In this document: piece by piece, positions 1 to 5,856 of the stretch
How the letters are laid out: every line of letters begins with the position of its first letter
How positions within the stretch are numbered: the stretch's first letter is position 1
Source of the DNA: an uncultured Coriobacteriaceae bacterium
Lineage (GTDB): Bacteria; Actinomycetota; Coriobacteriia; Coriobacteriales; Eggerthellaceae
Length of the DNA: 11,673 nucleotides
NCBI GenBank assembly: GCA_900552585.1
Contig: USAB01000056.1
Span: 1 to 11,673, forward strand
Direction of reading: 5' to 3'
Made by a program: the position numbers and the translations under genes
The notes under the pieces: model-generated
What the model was told of the DNA's origin: nothing
The model's database searches: none
What the model saw: only the letters and a program-made list of their open reading frames with translations

Positions 1-1160
1 TCGGTACCGCGCACGAGCGCACAGGGGTAGAGCTTGATCTCGTCGGGCTGGTAGGGCGTCTCGGTTACGAAACGGCGGAAATCTTGTTTGTCGGATTCGG
101 GCGTTTGGCCGAGCAAGTTCACCATGAAATGCGTGTGCGTCTTGAAGCCGAACAGGCGCGCCAGCGTGAACGCGTCCGCAATCTGCTCGGGCGCGATGCT
201 ACGGCGATTCGCCCGCAGCACGTCCTTGTCCAGGCTCTGCACACCCATCTGTACCTTCGTGCATCCCAGCCGGCGGATGAGCATCAGCCGGCTGGCCGTC
301 ACGGTGTCCGGGCGCGTCTCGATGACCAGCCCCACCATGCGGTGCGCAGCCGTCTCGTTCGCCTTCTGCTGCGCCTCCAGCTGCGCCGGTGGTACGGTCT
401 GGCATGCGGAGGCCTGCTGCCAGGCGGCGTCCTTTCCGTAGAGCTGCATCACGGCCTGGTTGTACGTCAGACGCCCGGCTTCCACGTCGGCCTGCACGGC
501 CGCCGTCTGCGCGGCGCGCTCGTCCGCATCGTTCGCCATGCCGCGCCGCTCGTACCATGCGCGCCGGCGCTCTGCGCTGCGGGCGGCAGCGGGCGTGCCC
601 GCCTCGTTCAGCGCGCGGAAGAGCTCGGAGGCGAACCAAAGCTGGTAGTCGGCGGGGTAGTCGCACCAGGTGCCGCCCAGCACGATGACCTCTACCTTGT
701 CCGTGACGTGCCCCATCTGCACCAGCGCGCGCAGGCGGCTTGCCATCTGCAGGTACGGGTCGAACCAGTTGCGCTCCGCGCGCTGGCAGGCGGGTTCGTC
801 GGCCAGGTAGCTCTTCGGCATGCGCACGTCGGCGGGGCAGTACAGGCAGTTGCTGGAGCAGCGCCACGGCTTCGTGATCACGGTGATGGTGGCCACGCCG
901 GACGCCGTGCGCCGCGGTTTCATGCGAACGGCGGCCATGAACTGCCGCTCCAACAGCGGCGTGACGTTCCAGCTTTCCCAGCGGGCAGGGTCGTTGTCCT
1001 TCACGTCCAGGTAGTACGGGAAGATGCGCTTCTTCGCGAAGCGGCGCGTGCTGCTGTGCGCGCGGCGGTTCGCGTCGTTCAGGATGCGGTCGAGCTCCTT
1101 GGGCTCGATGTTTCCCTTTGCTCGCAGCACGGCGAGTATTTCAAGCACTATGCGTTCCAT
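1..1160 (-). CDS. elp3: Elp3-type radical SAM/GNAT tRNA wobble-uridine enzyme (3' end outside window)
   Basis: Elp3 builds the carboxymethyl group on U34 of tRNA from acetyl-CoA using a radical SAM [4Fe-4S] cluster. About 386 residues are present and the frame is still open at the window edge, so the C-terminal acetyltransferase domain is not visible. Seen (numbered from the start at 1160): cluster motif C101-x3-C105-x2-C108 followed by PADVRMPKSYL, the Elp3-like stretch DKVEVIVLGGTW (about 154-165), then ETRPDTVT, GVQSLDKDVLR and IKLYPCALVRGT downstream. A segment of roughly 90 residues between the LGGTW region and ETRPD is rich in Ala, Arg and Gln and looks like a bacterial insertion. Two in-frame ATGs are possible, 1172 and 1160. 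Neither has a Shine-Dalgarno site, but a TATAAT lies at 1176-1171, so the 1160 start on a nearly leaderless mRNA is preferred. The gene diverges from a Trm9-like methyltransferase, which fits a shared tRNA job. The family call is secure; the exact product in this organism is inferred. Confidence 0.9.
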   Translation of the reverse strand, partial: MERIVLEILAVLRAKGNIEPKELDRILNDANRRAHSSTRRFAKKRIFPYYLDVKDNDPARWESWNVTPLLERQFMAAVRMKPRRTASGVATITVITKPWRCSSNCLYCPADVRMPKSYLADEPACQRAERNWFDPYLQMASRLRALVQMGHVTDKVEVIVLGGTWCDYPADYQLWFASELFRALNEAGTPAAARSAERRRAWYERRGMANDADERAAQTAAVQADVEAGRLTYNQAVMQLYGKDAAWQQASACQTVPPAQLEAQQKANETAAHRMVGLVIETRPDTVTASRLMLIRRLGCTKVQMGVQSLDKDVLRANRRSIAPEQIADAFTLARLFGFKTHTHFMVNLLGQTPESDKQDFRRFVTETPYQPDEIKLYPCALVRGT

Positions 1161-1170
1161 AACATGCGCC

Positions 1171-1176
1171 ATTATA
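1171..1176 (-). promoter_or_regulatory. Candidate -10 box (TATAAT) of the elp3 gene
   Basis: A perfect TATAAT reads leftward and overlaps the upstream ATG at 1172. Transcription would begin around 1164-1160, at or just before the ATG at 1160, giving a leaderless or nearly leaderless message. No recognisable -35 box lies 16-18 bp upstream in this very GC-rich spacer. Confidence 0.45.
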
Positions 1177-1203
1177 CGGGAGCGGCGCGGCGTGCCGGGC
1201 GGG

Positions 1204-1209
1204 TATACT
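1204..1209 (+). promoter_or_regulatory. Candidate -10 box (TATACT) of the Trm9-like gene
   Basis: TATACT ends 7 bp before the ATG at 1217, the distance expected between a -10 box and the transcription start, so the message would be leaderless. There is no Shine-Dalgarno sequence before this ATG, which agrees. No -35 box is recognisable. Confidence 0.45.
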
Positions 1210-1216
1210 GGGCGCC

Positions 1217-1999
1217 ATGGATTTGAGAACAGCCGAAACACTGACGCGCCTGACGGATGCGTTCTACCGGGCTCAGGCGGCCTCGTTTTCCTCGACGCGC
1301 AAATCGCCCTGGCGCGGATGGGAACGCTGCGCCCGCTTCCTGGTGCCATCTGCACCGGATGACGGCGCGCCCGTCCGCGTGCTGGACGTGGGGTGTGGCA
1401 ACCTGCGCTTCGAGCGCTACCTGGCCGCGGATTTCCCGTACGTTCCGTGGGAAATCTACGCCGTGGACAATTGCCGCGCCCTGCTGGCGGACCAGGCGTT
1501 GGCATCCGGCGCGCAGGTGCATTTCCAGGAGCTGGATATCATGCCGGCATTGCTGCGCGGCGCGGGCGCGCTCGAACGCGTGCTTCAGGCGCCGCCCTGC
1601 GATGCGGCCGTGTGCTTCGGCGTCATGCATCATGTGCCCACGTTCGCGGCGCGTGCGGAGCTGCTGCGCACGCTGGTGTCCGGCGTGCGGGCTGGCGGTA
1701 CGGTGTGCGTGTCGCTCTGGCGCTTCATGGCGAACGAGGACATGACGCAGCGCGTGCGCGCGCTGCAGCCGCGTGCGCGGGAGGACGCGGGCCTTGCCGC
1801 GGCGGACTTGGAGCGAAACGACTACCTGCTGGGGTGGAATGCACAGCCGGGCGTGTACCGCTACTGCCACCATTTCGATGATGGTGAGGTGGACCGCCTT
1901 GCGGATGCCGTTTCCGACAAGGCGCGGGTGGTGGACCGCTTCACGGCGGACGGGCGCAGCGGCAATCTGAACGCCTATATCGTGCTGCGCGTGGAGTGA
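1217..1999 (+). CDS. Trm9/ALKBH8-like SAM-dependent methyltransferase, probable tRNA U34 carboxymethyl methylase
   Basis: A 260-residue class I methyltransferase. Seen: an N-terminal FSSTRKSPW motif (24-32) like the F-x-x-TR-x-x-PW of eukaryotic Trm9; SAM motif I VLDVGCGN (55-62); a GVMHHV motif (135-140) matching the A-V-x-HH of Trm9; a strand-turn CVSLWRF (164-170) where Trm9 has Y-C/V-WA; and near the C-terminus YRYCHHFDDGEV (214-225), corresponding to RYYHLY-x-x-GEL, followed by a GN-x-NAYIVL ending like the Trm9 NWYV ending. Trm9 esterifies cm5U34, the product of Elp3, to mcm5U34. The Elp3 gene lies immediately divergent, which makes the same substrate likely here. ATG 1217 has no ribosome binding site but sits just after a TATACT box. 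The alternative is a small-molecule methyltransferase of the same superfamily. Methyltransferase fold is near certain; the tRNA role is inferred. Confidence 0.8.
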   Translation: MDLRTAETLTRLTDAFYRAQAASFSSTRKSPWRGWERCARFLVPSAPDDGAPVRVLDVGCGNLRFERYLAADFPYVPWEIYAVDNCRALLADQALASGAQVHFQELDIMPALLRGAGALERVLQAPPCDAAVCFGVMHHVPTFAARAELLRTLVSGVRAGGTVCVSLWRFMANEDMTQRVRALQPRAREDAGLAAADLERNDYLLGWNAQPGVYRYCHHFDDGEVDRLADAVSDKARVVDRFTADGRSGNLNAYIVLRVE

Positions 2000-2003
2000 G
2001 GGG

Positions 2004-2081
2004 CGCCGTGCCGCACGGCGGGACGCCTGCGGGATGCGGGCCGGCCGTGCAGGACGTGGCGCGCCCGTATCAGCGACGGGC
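2004..2081. terminator. GC-rich hairpins between convergent genes
   Basis: The gap between the methyltransferase stop and the HxlR gene stop holds a 7-bp stem with a 3-base loop (2004-2010 with 2014-2020). A second stem, 2063-2068 with 2076-2081, overlaps the HxlR stop codon. Neither has a clean U-tract, so intrinsic termination is only possible. Confidence 0.3.
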
Positions 2082-2429
2082 CTTATCCTGGTACGTTTCG
2101 CCCCACGTCCACATAGCCTCGATGATGGGGCGCAGGCTCTCGCCCGTTTCCGTGAGCAGGTATTCCACGCGCGGCGGCACCTCGGGATAGACGCGGCGCA
2201 CCACCAGGCCGCGCGCCTCCATGTCGCGCAGGTTCGAGGTGAGCACCTTCTGTGAGATGTTGCCCACGGACCGCTTCAGCTCGCCGAAGCGCTTCGGGCC
2301 GGAGAGCAGGTCGCGCATGATCAGCAGGCGCCATTTGCTGCCGATGAGCTGGGCCGTCGTCTCCACCGGGCAGGCGGGCAGGTCGGCGATGTCCGGCATC
2401 TCATCGTTGCGGTATTCCACATACTCCAT
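2070..2429 (-). CDS. HxlR/DUF24-family winged-helix transcriptional regulator
   Basis: A 119-residue protein with the full HxlR pattern: a single N-terminal cysteine in CPVETT (C20), then IGSKWRLLIMRDLL, GPKRFGELKR, a recognition-helix segment NISQKVLTSNLRDME, the wing EVPPRVEYLLTETG, and a C-terminal helix RPIIEAMWTWGE. In characterised members such as HypR and YodB the equivalent cysteine senses electrophiles or oxidants, so C20 may be a redox switch. The ATG at 2429 is fixed by GGAGGA at 2440-2435, five bases upstream. The gene is monocistronic: convergent with the methyltransferase at its 3' end and divergent from the ThyX-like gene. The usual regulated oxidoreductase is not next to it, so its target is unknown beyond probable autoregulation. 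Confidence 0.93.
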   Translation of the reverse strand: MEYVEYRNDEMPDIADLPACPVETTAQLIGSKWRLLIMRDLLSGPKRFGELKRSVGNISQKVLTSNLRDMEARGLVVRRVYPEVPPRVEYLLTETGESLRPIIEAMWTWGETYQDKARR

Positions 2430-2461
2430 ACGGGTCCTCCGTTAACAGGCAGGCAGGGTTT

Positions 2462-2482
2462 TTAGTTACCAAGAGATACTAA
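2462..2482. promoter_or_regulatory. Candidate HxlR operator (TTAGT-N11-ACTAA)
   Basis: A 21-bp imperfect palindrome with arms TTAGT and ACTAA sits 33-53 bp upstream of the HxlR start, in an AT-rich island within GC-rich DNA. HxlR-family dimers bind dyads of this size and AT-rich character close to their own promoters. Position and symmetry support an autoregulatory site; there is no direct proof. Confidence 0.5.
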
Positions 2483-2520
2483 CATGAAGTTATGGTGATT
2501 GCTTCGTTCGCCGCTTCATC

Positions 2521-2598
2521 GGCGCATTGCCTTTAGGGCATACTTCCCCTTGAAAGAACAGATGGATCAATCCTGCTGCGCCGTCGGGCGCATTGCCT
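2521..2598 (+). repeat. 12-bp direct repeat in the hxlR/ThyX-like intergenic region
   Basis: GGCGCATTGCCT occurs at 2521-2532 and again at 2587-2598, exactly 66 bp apart. It lies in the leader of the ThyX-like gene, where no other element is recognised. It could be a binding-site pair or a chance duplication. Confidence 0.35.
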
Positions 2599-2704
2599 GC
2601 CCTCGCTCGCAAAGATGCGGCGGATGCGGGCTGCCGTGTGCGCTAGCATGGGTACGCGCTGTGCACGATGCCGGCGCCCGCATGCTGCGGTACGCAGGGA
2701 AGCG

Positions 2705-2711
2705 AAGGGAG
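2705..2711 (+). promoter_or_regulatory. Ribosome binding site fixing a GTG start
   Basis: AAGGGAG lies five bases before GTG 2717. The in-frame ATGs further upstream have no comparable site and would add an Arg/Cys/Ala-rich tail that does not look like protein. Confidence 0.7.
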
Positions 2712-2716
2712 CACCC

Positions 2717-3340
2717 GTGATTAAGATCGACCACTTGAGTGTGATGAATTTCGAGAATGCCACCCGCGGCATGCGCAATCCGCTGAACAGCTGGGCGAAG
2801 ATCGACAGCCATACGGAGCCGGACGGTACGTTCGTGTTCGGCGAGAACGACCTGGATCTGGCAAAGCGCCTGTGCAAGTCCGGCACGGACCATCGCAAGT
2901 TCGTGCGGCAGATATTCGTGAGCATGGACATCACGGCGCCCATGTACTGGTGGAAGGAATTCGACACGTACAAGGTGGGCACGGTGGCGAACTCCACCAG
3001 CACCATGCACAAGATTGCCGCGAAGCGCTTCGAGCGCGCGGACTTCAGCTGCGAGCGCATGCTTCCCACGACGCTCGAATGCCTGGACACAGTGATCGCA
3101 GAACTGGAGCATCTGCGCAGCGGCTATCTGGAAACGAAGGACAAGAACGTCTGGCACAGCATGATCCAACTGCTGCCGTCCAGCTACAACCAGACGCGCA
3201 CCGTCACCATGAACTACGAGAACCTGGCGAACATGTACTTCGCCCGCCGCAACCACAAGCTGGCGGAATGGCGCGAGTTCGCGGAATGGGAGCGCGAGAA
3301 CCTGCCGTATTTCGAAGACCTGTTCCTGCAAGGGGAGTAG
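2717..3340 (+). CDS. ThyX-like protein without the RHR signature, function unknown
   Basis: A 207-residue soluble protein starting at GTG. Seen: DHRKFVRQIFVSMDI (58-72), the very characteristic APMYWWKEFDTYK (74-86), then ANSTSTMHK (91-99), and near the C-terminus LPSSYNQT (153-160) followed by MNYENLANMYFARRNHKLAEW (165-185 region). The order resembles FAD-dependent thymidylate synthase ThyX: a RHR-x-x-S-x-N-x-x-S-x-RY core, then LP..., then N-x-R-x-L-x-x-F-x-x-x-R-x-x-x-x-AQ-x-E. The key RHR and the catalytic serine context are replaced by WWKEFDTYK...NSTSTMHK. I recall similar proteins from Firmicutes and phages, unannotated. It may be a flavin or nucleotide-binding relative of ThyX with another reaction. 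It stands alone, ends at a strong bidirectional terminator, and has no thymidylate gene beside it. The gene is certain; fold is probable, function unknown. Confidence 0.85.
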   Translation: MIKIDHLSVMNFENATRGMRNPLNSWAKIDSHTEPDGTFVFGENDLDLAKRLCKSGTDHRKFVRQIFVSMDITAPMYWWKEFDTYKVGTVANSTSTMHKIAAKRFERADFSCERMLPTTLECLDTVIAELEHLRSGYLETKDKNVWHSMIQLLPSSYNQTRTVTMNYENLANMYFARRNHKLAEWREFAEWERENLPYFEDLFLQGE

Positions 3341-3364
3341 GCCCTCTCCGCAAGGAAGAGAAAG

Positions 3365-3401
3365 GCGCCCCTGCCCGCATGCGCCGTGCGGGCAGGGGCG
3401 C
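3365..3401. terminator. Bidirectional intrinsic terminator
   Basis: A perfect 14-bp GC-rich stem (3365-3378 with 3388-3401) with a 9-base loop. It is followed on the plus strand by TTCGTTGTT and on the minus strand by CCTTTCTCTT. It sits between the ends of two convergent genes, the ThyX-like gene and the macrodomain gene, and can serve both. Confidence 0.85.
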
Positions 3402-3472
3402 TTCGTTGTTCCATGGGGAATCCGCCGGCGCCCCGCGGTGCGGCCTGCCGGCGTTTCGGCGCTGCGGCGGCG

Positions 3473-4288
3473 CTACTGCGCGGCGGCCTGCTGCAGCACG
3501 CGGCGGTACACGGCCTCGTCCGCTTCGCTGAATACGTTGAACACCACGTGCAGCTGTTGGTCGGGATGTGCGGCCAGCCACGCACGCACGGTCTCGACGG
3601 CGATGGGCGTTGCCTGGTCGATGGGGAATCCGAACACGCCGGTGCTGATGCAGCAGAACGCCAGCGTGCGGCATGACAGCTGCGCGGCGGCATTCAGGCA
3701 GCTGCGGTAGCAGGACGCCAGCTGGGCGCAATGCGCCTCCGTCGGCCGGCCGTTCGCAATGGGGCCCACGGTATGCAACACGTGCGCGGCGGGCAGGTTG
3801 TAGCCTTTTGTGACTTTGCACAGGCCGGTGCCCTCCGGATGGCCCTGCCGCTCCATGATACGCGCGCATTCCTGCCGCATCTGCACGCCGGCGAACGTCT
3901 GGATGGCGTTGTCGATGCACAGGTGGTTCGGCTGCCAGCAACCCTGCAGCCCGCTGTTCGCGGCGTTCACGATGGCGTCGGCACGCAGCGTGGTGATGTC
4001 CCCGCGCCACAGCGAGATGCCCGGCAGGCCGGGGAAGGCGGGCAGGTCGTCGGCATCCGTGATGCCGACGTCGGCGATCATGCCGGAAAGCAGCGCGTCT
4101 TGGATGCGGTAGAACTCCGCGGAGGCGGGCCCGGCGGGACGCGTGTTGAACAGCCCGCGCAGCAGCGGCCACAGCCGGTCCGCGTCGACGGCGGCAAGCT
4201 CGTCGGCGGCGGGCACGTCGTAGTCGCGCTCGGCGGCCAGGTACTCGATCAGCCAGATCAGGGAATCCTTGTACTTCGCTGCATTCAT
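3473..4288 (-). CDS. Zn-dependent macrodomain protein-ADP-ribose hydrolase
   Basis: A 271-residue member of the microbial Zn-macro class, which removes ADP-ribose from proteins. Seen: a helical N-terminal extension of about 90 residues typical of this class; GDITTLRADAIVNAANS (96-112), the ADP-ribose-binding core; the zinc-site pattern GC-x-x-PNH-x-CIDNAI with C117, H122 and C124; TGLCKVTKGYNLP (154-166) and LHTVGPI (171-177); and the phosphate-binding loop ISTGVFGFP (214-222). In staphylococci and streptococci the class pairs with a SirTM sirtuin and a lipoate ligase, and neither is here. Upstream on the same strand, 73 bp away with no terminator, is an LCM-type methyltransferase, so the two are probably cotranscribed. 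The start at 4288 is chosen because AAGGAGC precedes it by about six bases; a longer frame from 4360 lacks a ribosome binding site. The hydrolase call is strong; the target protein is unknown. Confidence 0.92.
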   Translation of the reverse strand: MNAAKYKDSLIWLIEYLAAERDYDVPAADELAAVDADRLWPLLRGLFNTRPAGPASAEFYRIQDALLSGMIADVGITDADDLPAFPGLPGISLWRGDITTLRADAIVNAANSGLQGCWQPNHLCIDNAIQTFAGVQMRQECARIMERQGHPEGTGLCKVTKGYNLPAAHVLHTVGPIANGRPTEAHCAQLASCYRSCLNAAAQLSCRTLAFCCISTGVFGFPIDQATPIAVETVRAWLAAHPDQQLHVVFNVFSEADEAVYRRVLQQAAAQ

Positions 4289-4293
4289 ATGCC

Positions 4294-4300
4294 GCTCCTT
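4294..4300 (-). promoter_or_regulatory. Ribosome binding site fixing the macrodomain start
   Basis: The minus strand reads AAGGAGC, six bases (4294-4289) or so before ATG 4288. This favours 4288 over the in-frame ATG at 4360, which follows the preceding stop codon directly and has no such site. Confidence 0.8.
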
Positions 4301-4361
4301 CGTCTGCGTGCCCGTATCCGTCTGCTGCCCGTCCGCCTTCGCACTGCCGTTTGCGTGCATG

Positions 4362-5186
4362 CTAGTTCGCGAAGCGCGATTCCAGGCGGACGACCTTCGT
4401 GATGCCGGCCGATCCGCCGCTGAACAGCATCATGCGCGTGGGCAGCGAAAGCGCCTTCGACCCCATGATGTCGCCGGGTACTTTGCTGACGTCGGCCGCC
4501 TCCGTGAAGCGGTCGCTCCATGCGCGCAGCGCCTTTACGTCGTCGACGGCGAATTTCACTTCGCTGTACCCGTGCTTGCGCGCTGCCTTGTTCGCGCGCT
4601 TCATGTTGCCCACGCTCATGGTGTCGAAGCAGATCGTGCAGCCGGGGAACTCCTCGGCAAGCGATACGCAGAGCAGCTTCACGGCGGAGGGGGAGTACAG
4701 GCTGAAGACATCGTCCGCTACGAACAGCAGCCCGCTGCGCGGATCGGCGTCCAGCTGGTCGAACCAGACTGGGTCGAAGATGCTGCTGCGGATATCCGTC
4801 TGGCGCGGCCGCTGCGGCATCAGCCGGTTGCGCGCGTCGATGGTCTCGACGTGGTCGATGTTCACCCAACGGCACATGCCGTTGTCCACGTTCGGGAAGA
4901 ACGTGTCCGTACCGGCGTTCAGGTCCACGACGGTGGCGTTCGGGCGGTGTTCCAGGAATCGGCGGATCTGATCGGAGATGATGCGCGTGCGCAATGCATC
5001 GGGCAGCACGCCCAGCTCCTTGAACCGGATATGGCTGAAGTCGTAGTTCGCGTTCGCCACCACCTGTTCGGCAGCCTTGTCGGGGAACAGGTCCCCGTAT
5101 TTCTGCGAGCAGTACGCCTGCGCGTACAGCGGCGCCATCATGGATTCTTCCAGCGATCCGGGGGCGATGGTGATTTTCTGCGTCAT
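4362..5186 (-). CDS. LCM/TcmP-family SAM-dependent O-methyltransferase
   Basis: A 274-residue protein of the leucine-carboxyl-methyltransferase superfamily, whose members methylate carboxyl or hydroxyl groups of proteins or small molecules. Seen: an N-terminal helical region with ARTLYAxxR-like content (about 12-45), SDQIRRFLEHRPNATVVDLNAGTDTFF (71-97 region), and NGMCRWVNIDHVE (102-114), matching the family pattern VVxLGAGLDTRxxR...WVDVDLPEV. The usual second Gly-Ala-Gly is Asn-Ala-Gly and the usual Arg after DT is Phe, so the SAM loop is slightly unusual. Further on are FVADDVF (155-161) and FDTMS (187-191). ATG 5186 is preferred over the ATG at 5219 because GGAAGG lies nine bases before it. 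It is first in a likely two-gene unit with the macrodomain hydrolase. The substrate cannot be told from sequence. Confidence 0.85.
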   Translation of the reverse strand: MTQKITIAPGSLEESMMAPLYAQAYCSQKYGDLFPDKAAEQVVANANYDFSHIRFKELGVLPDALRTRIISDQIRRFLEHRPNATVVDLNAGTDTFFPNVDNGMCRWVNIDHVETIDARNRLMPQRPRQTDIRSSIFDPVWFDQLDADPRSGLLFVADDVFSLYSPSAVKLLCVSLAEEFPGCTICFDTMSVGNMKRANKAARKHGYSEVKFAVDDVKALRAWSDRFTEAADVSKVPGDIMGSKALSLPTRMMLFSGGSAGITKVVRLESRFAN

Positions 5187-5221
5187 ACGGCTCTGCCTTC
5201 CTATGTCATGCGGTCGCATCG

Positions 5222-5227
5222 ATTATA
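5222..5227 (-). promoter_or_regulatory. Candidate -10 box for the methyltransferase-macrodomain unit
   Basis: A perfect TATAAT on the minus strand lies 36 bp before the chosen start at 5186, leaving room for a short leader with GGAAGG. The -35 region is weak. The overlapping plus-strand TTATAAAG could serve the deformylase-like gene in the other direction. Confidence 0.45.
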
Positions 5228-5258
5228 AAGGAACGAAAAAGGGAAGGGCGTTCTCGGC

Positions 5259-5290
5259 GCATCTGCGCTGCAGCCGCGCCGTGCAGATGC
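5259..5290 (+). repeat. Inverted repeat in the deformylase-like leader
   Basis: GCATCTGC (5259-5266) and GCAGATGC (5283-5290) are perfect complements with a 16-base GC-rich loop. The repeat ends 7 bases before the AAAGGAG ribosome binding site. It could be an RNA hairpin affecting translation, or an operator. Confidence 0.4.
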
Positions 5291-5310
5291 AATACCGAAA
5301 GGAGCAGCCG

Positions 5311-5721
5311 ATGATCAGGCCCATCATGAGGGCGCAGTCGTTTCTCGCGCAGCCCGTGGATCCAGCCGGGCCGGAGGATCGCGCGGTGGGGCGGGACCTG
5401 CAGGAGACGCTTGCATACCACCGCGGCACGTGCGTGGGCATGGCGGCGAACATGATCGGCGTGCGGAAGGCGATCATCGCCATCGACGACAACGGCACGC
5501 TGCGCGTGTTGTACAACCCGGAGATCGTCAGCGCGGCGGGGCCGTATCGCGCGCAGGAGGGCTGTCTGTCGCTGGAGGGTGCGCGGCCGGCGCAGCGCTT
5601 CAGGCGCATCAAGGTGCGCTACGAAGACGATGCGTTCAAGACGCACACGGAATCGTTCACCGGGTTCACGGCCCAGATTGTCCAGCACGAAGTGGACCAC
5701 TGCAACGGCATCGTCATCTAG
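5311..5721 (+). CDS. def: Peptide-deformylase homologue with altered motif I
   Basis: A 136-residue protein of the deformylase fold, which removes formyl from N-terminal Met using a metal bound by Cys, His and His. Seen: motif II EGCLS (83-87, metal ligand C85) and motif III QHEVDH (125-130, with H126, E127 and H130), both intact. Motif I, normally G-x-G-x-A-A-x-Q, reads CVGMAANM (41-48): the first Gly is Cys and the oxyanion-stabilising Gln is Met48. The protein is shorter than usual (about 150-190) and ends six residues after motif III, so it lacks the C-terminal helix. ATG 5311 follows AAAGGAG (5298-5304) at six bases; a longer frame from 5077 overlaps the divergent methyltransferase and is not credible. 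Metal binding is likely; deformylase activity is doubtful, and the essential deformylase may be elsewhere in the genome. Confidence 0.85.
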   Translation: MIRPIMRAQSFLAQPVDPAGPEDRAVGRDLQETLAYHRGTCVGMAANMIGVRKAIIAIDDNGTLRVLYNPEIVSAAGPYRAQEGCLSLEGARPAQRFRRIKVRYEDDAFKTHTESFTGFTAQIVQHEVDHCNGIVI

Positions 5722-5790
5722 CGCATGCCGTCCGGCAGCCTCGTCCACCGGCAATCCATGGCTCTCGGAAATGGCGATAGCCCGAAACGC

Positions 5791-5819
5791 TTGCTTGCAA
5801 AGTCGTTCCGTGTTCAAAT
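5791..5819 (+). promoter_or_regulatory. Weak candidate promoter of the first glutamate-cysteine ligase
   Basis: TTGCTT (5791-5796) and TCAAAT (5814-5819) are spaced by 17 bp, with the gene start 38 bp beyond the second box. Both hexamers are poor matches; the spacing is the main support. Confidence 0.3.
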
Positions 5820-5843
5820 GAGCGGAATACCTGGCAGACCGGC

Positions 5844-5849
5844 AAGGAG
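5844..5849 (+). promoter_or_regulatory. Ribosome binding site deciding the ligase start
   Basis: AAGGAG lies seven bases before ATG 5857. The open frame extends 44 codons upstream to 5725, but that extension has no ribosome binding site and no family similarity. Confidence 0.8.
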
Positions 5850-5856
5850 CAGTGGC

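Noticed and set aside
84..1226. 380-codon plus-strand open frame opposite elp3
   Set aside because: It is Arg/Ala/Leu-rich, without motifs, and entirely antisense to the Elp3 frame, which is open for its whole length and carries the radical SAM motif.
2615..2716. N-terminal extension of the ThyX-like protein (34 codons)
   Set aside because: It is Arg/Cys/Ala-rich without family similarity, and AAGGGAG is placed correctly for the GTG at 2717.
5077..5310. N-terminal extension of the deformylase-like protein
   Set aside because: It overlaps the divergent methyltransferase and its promoter, while a good AAAGGAG precedes the internal ATG at 5311.
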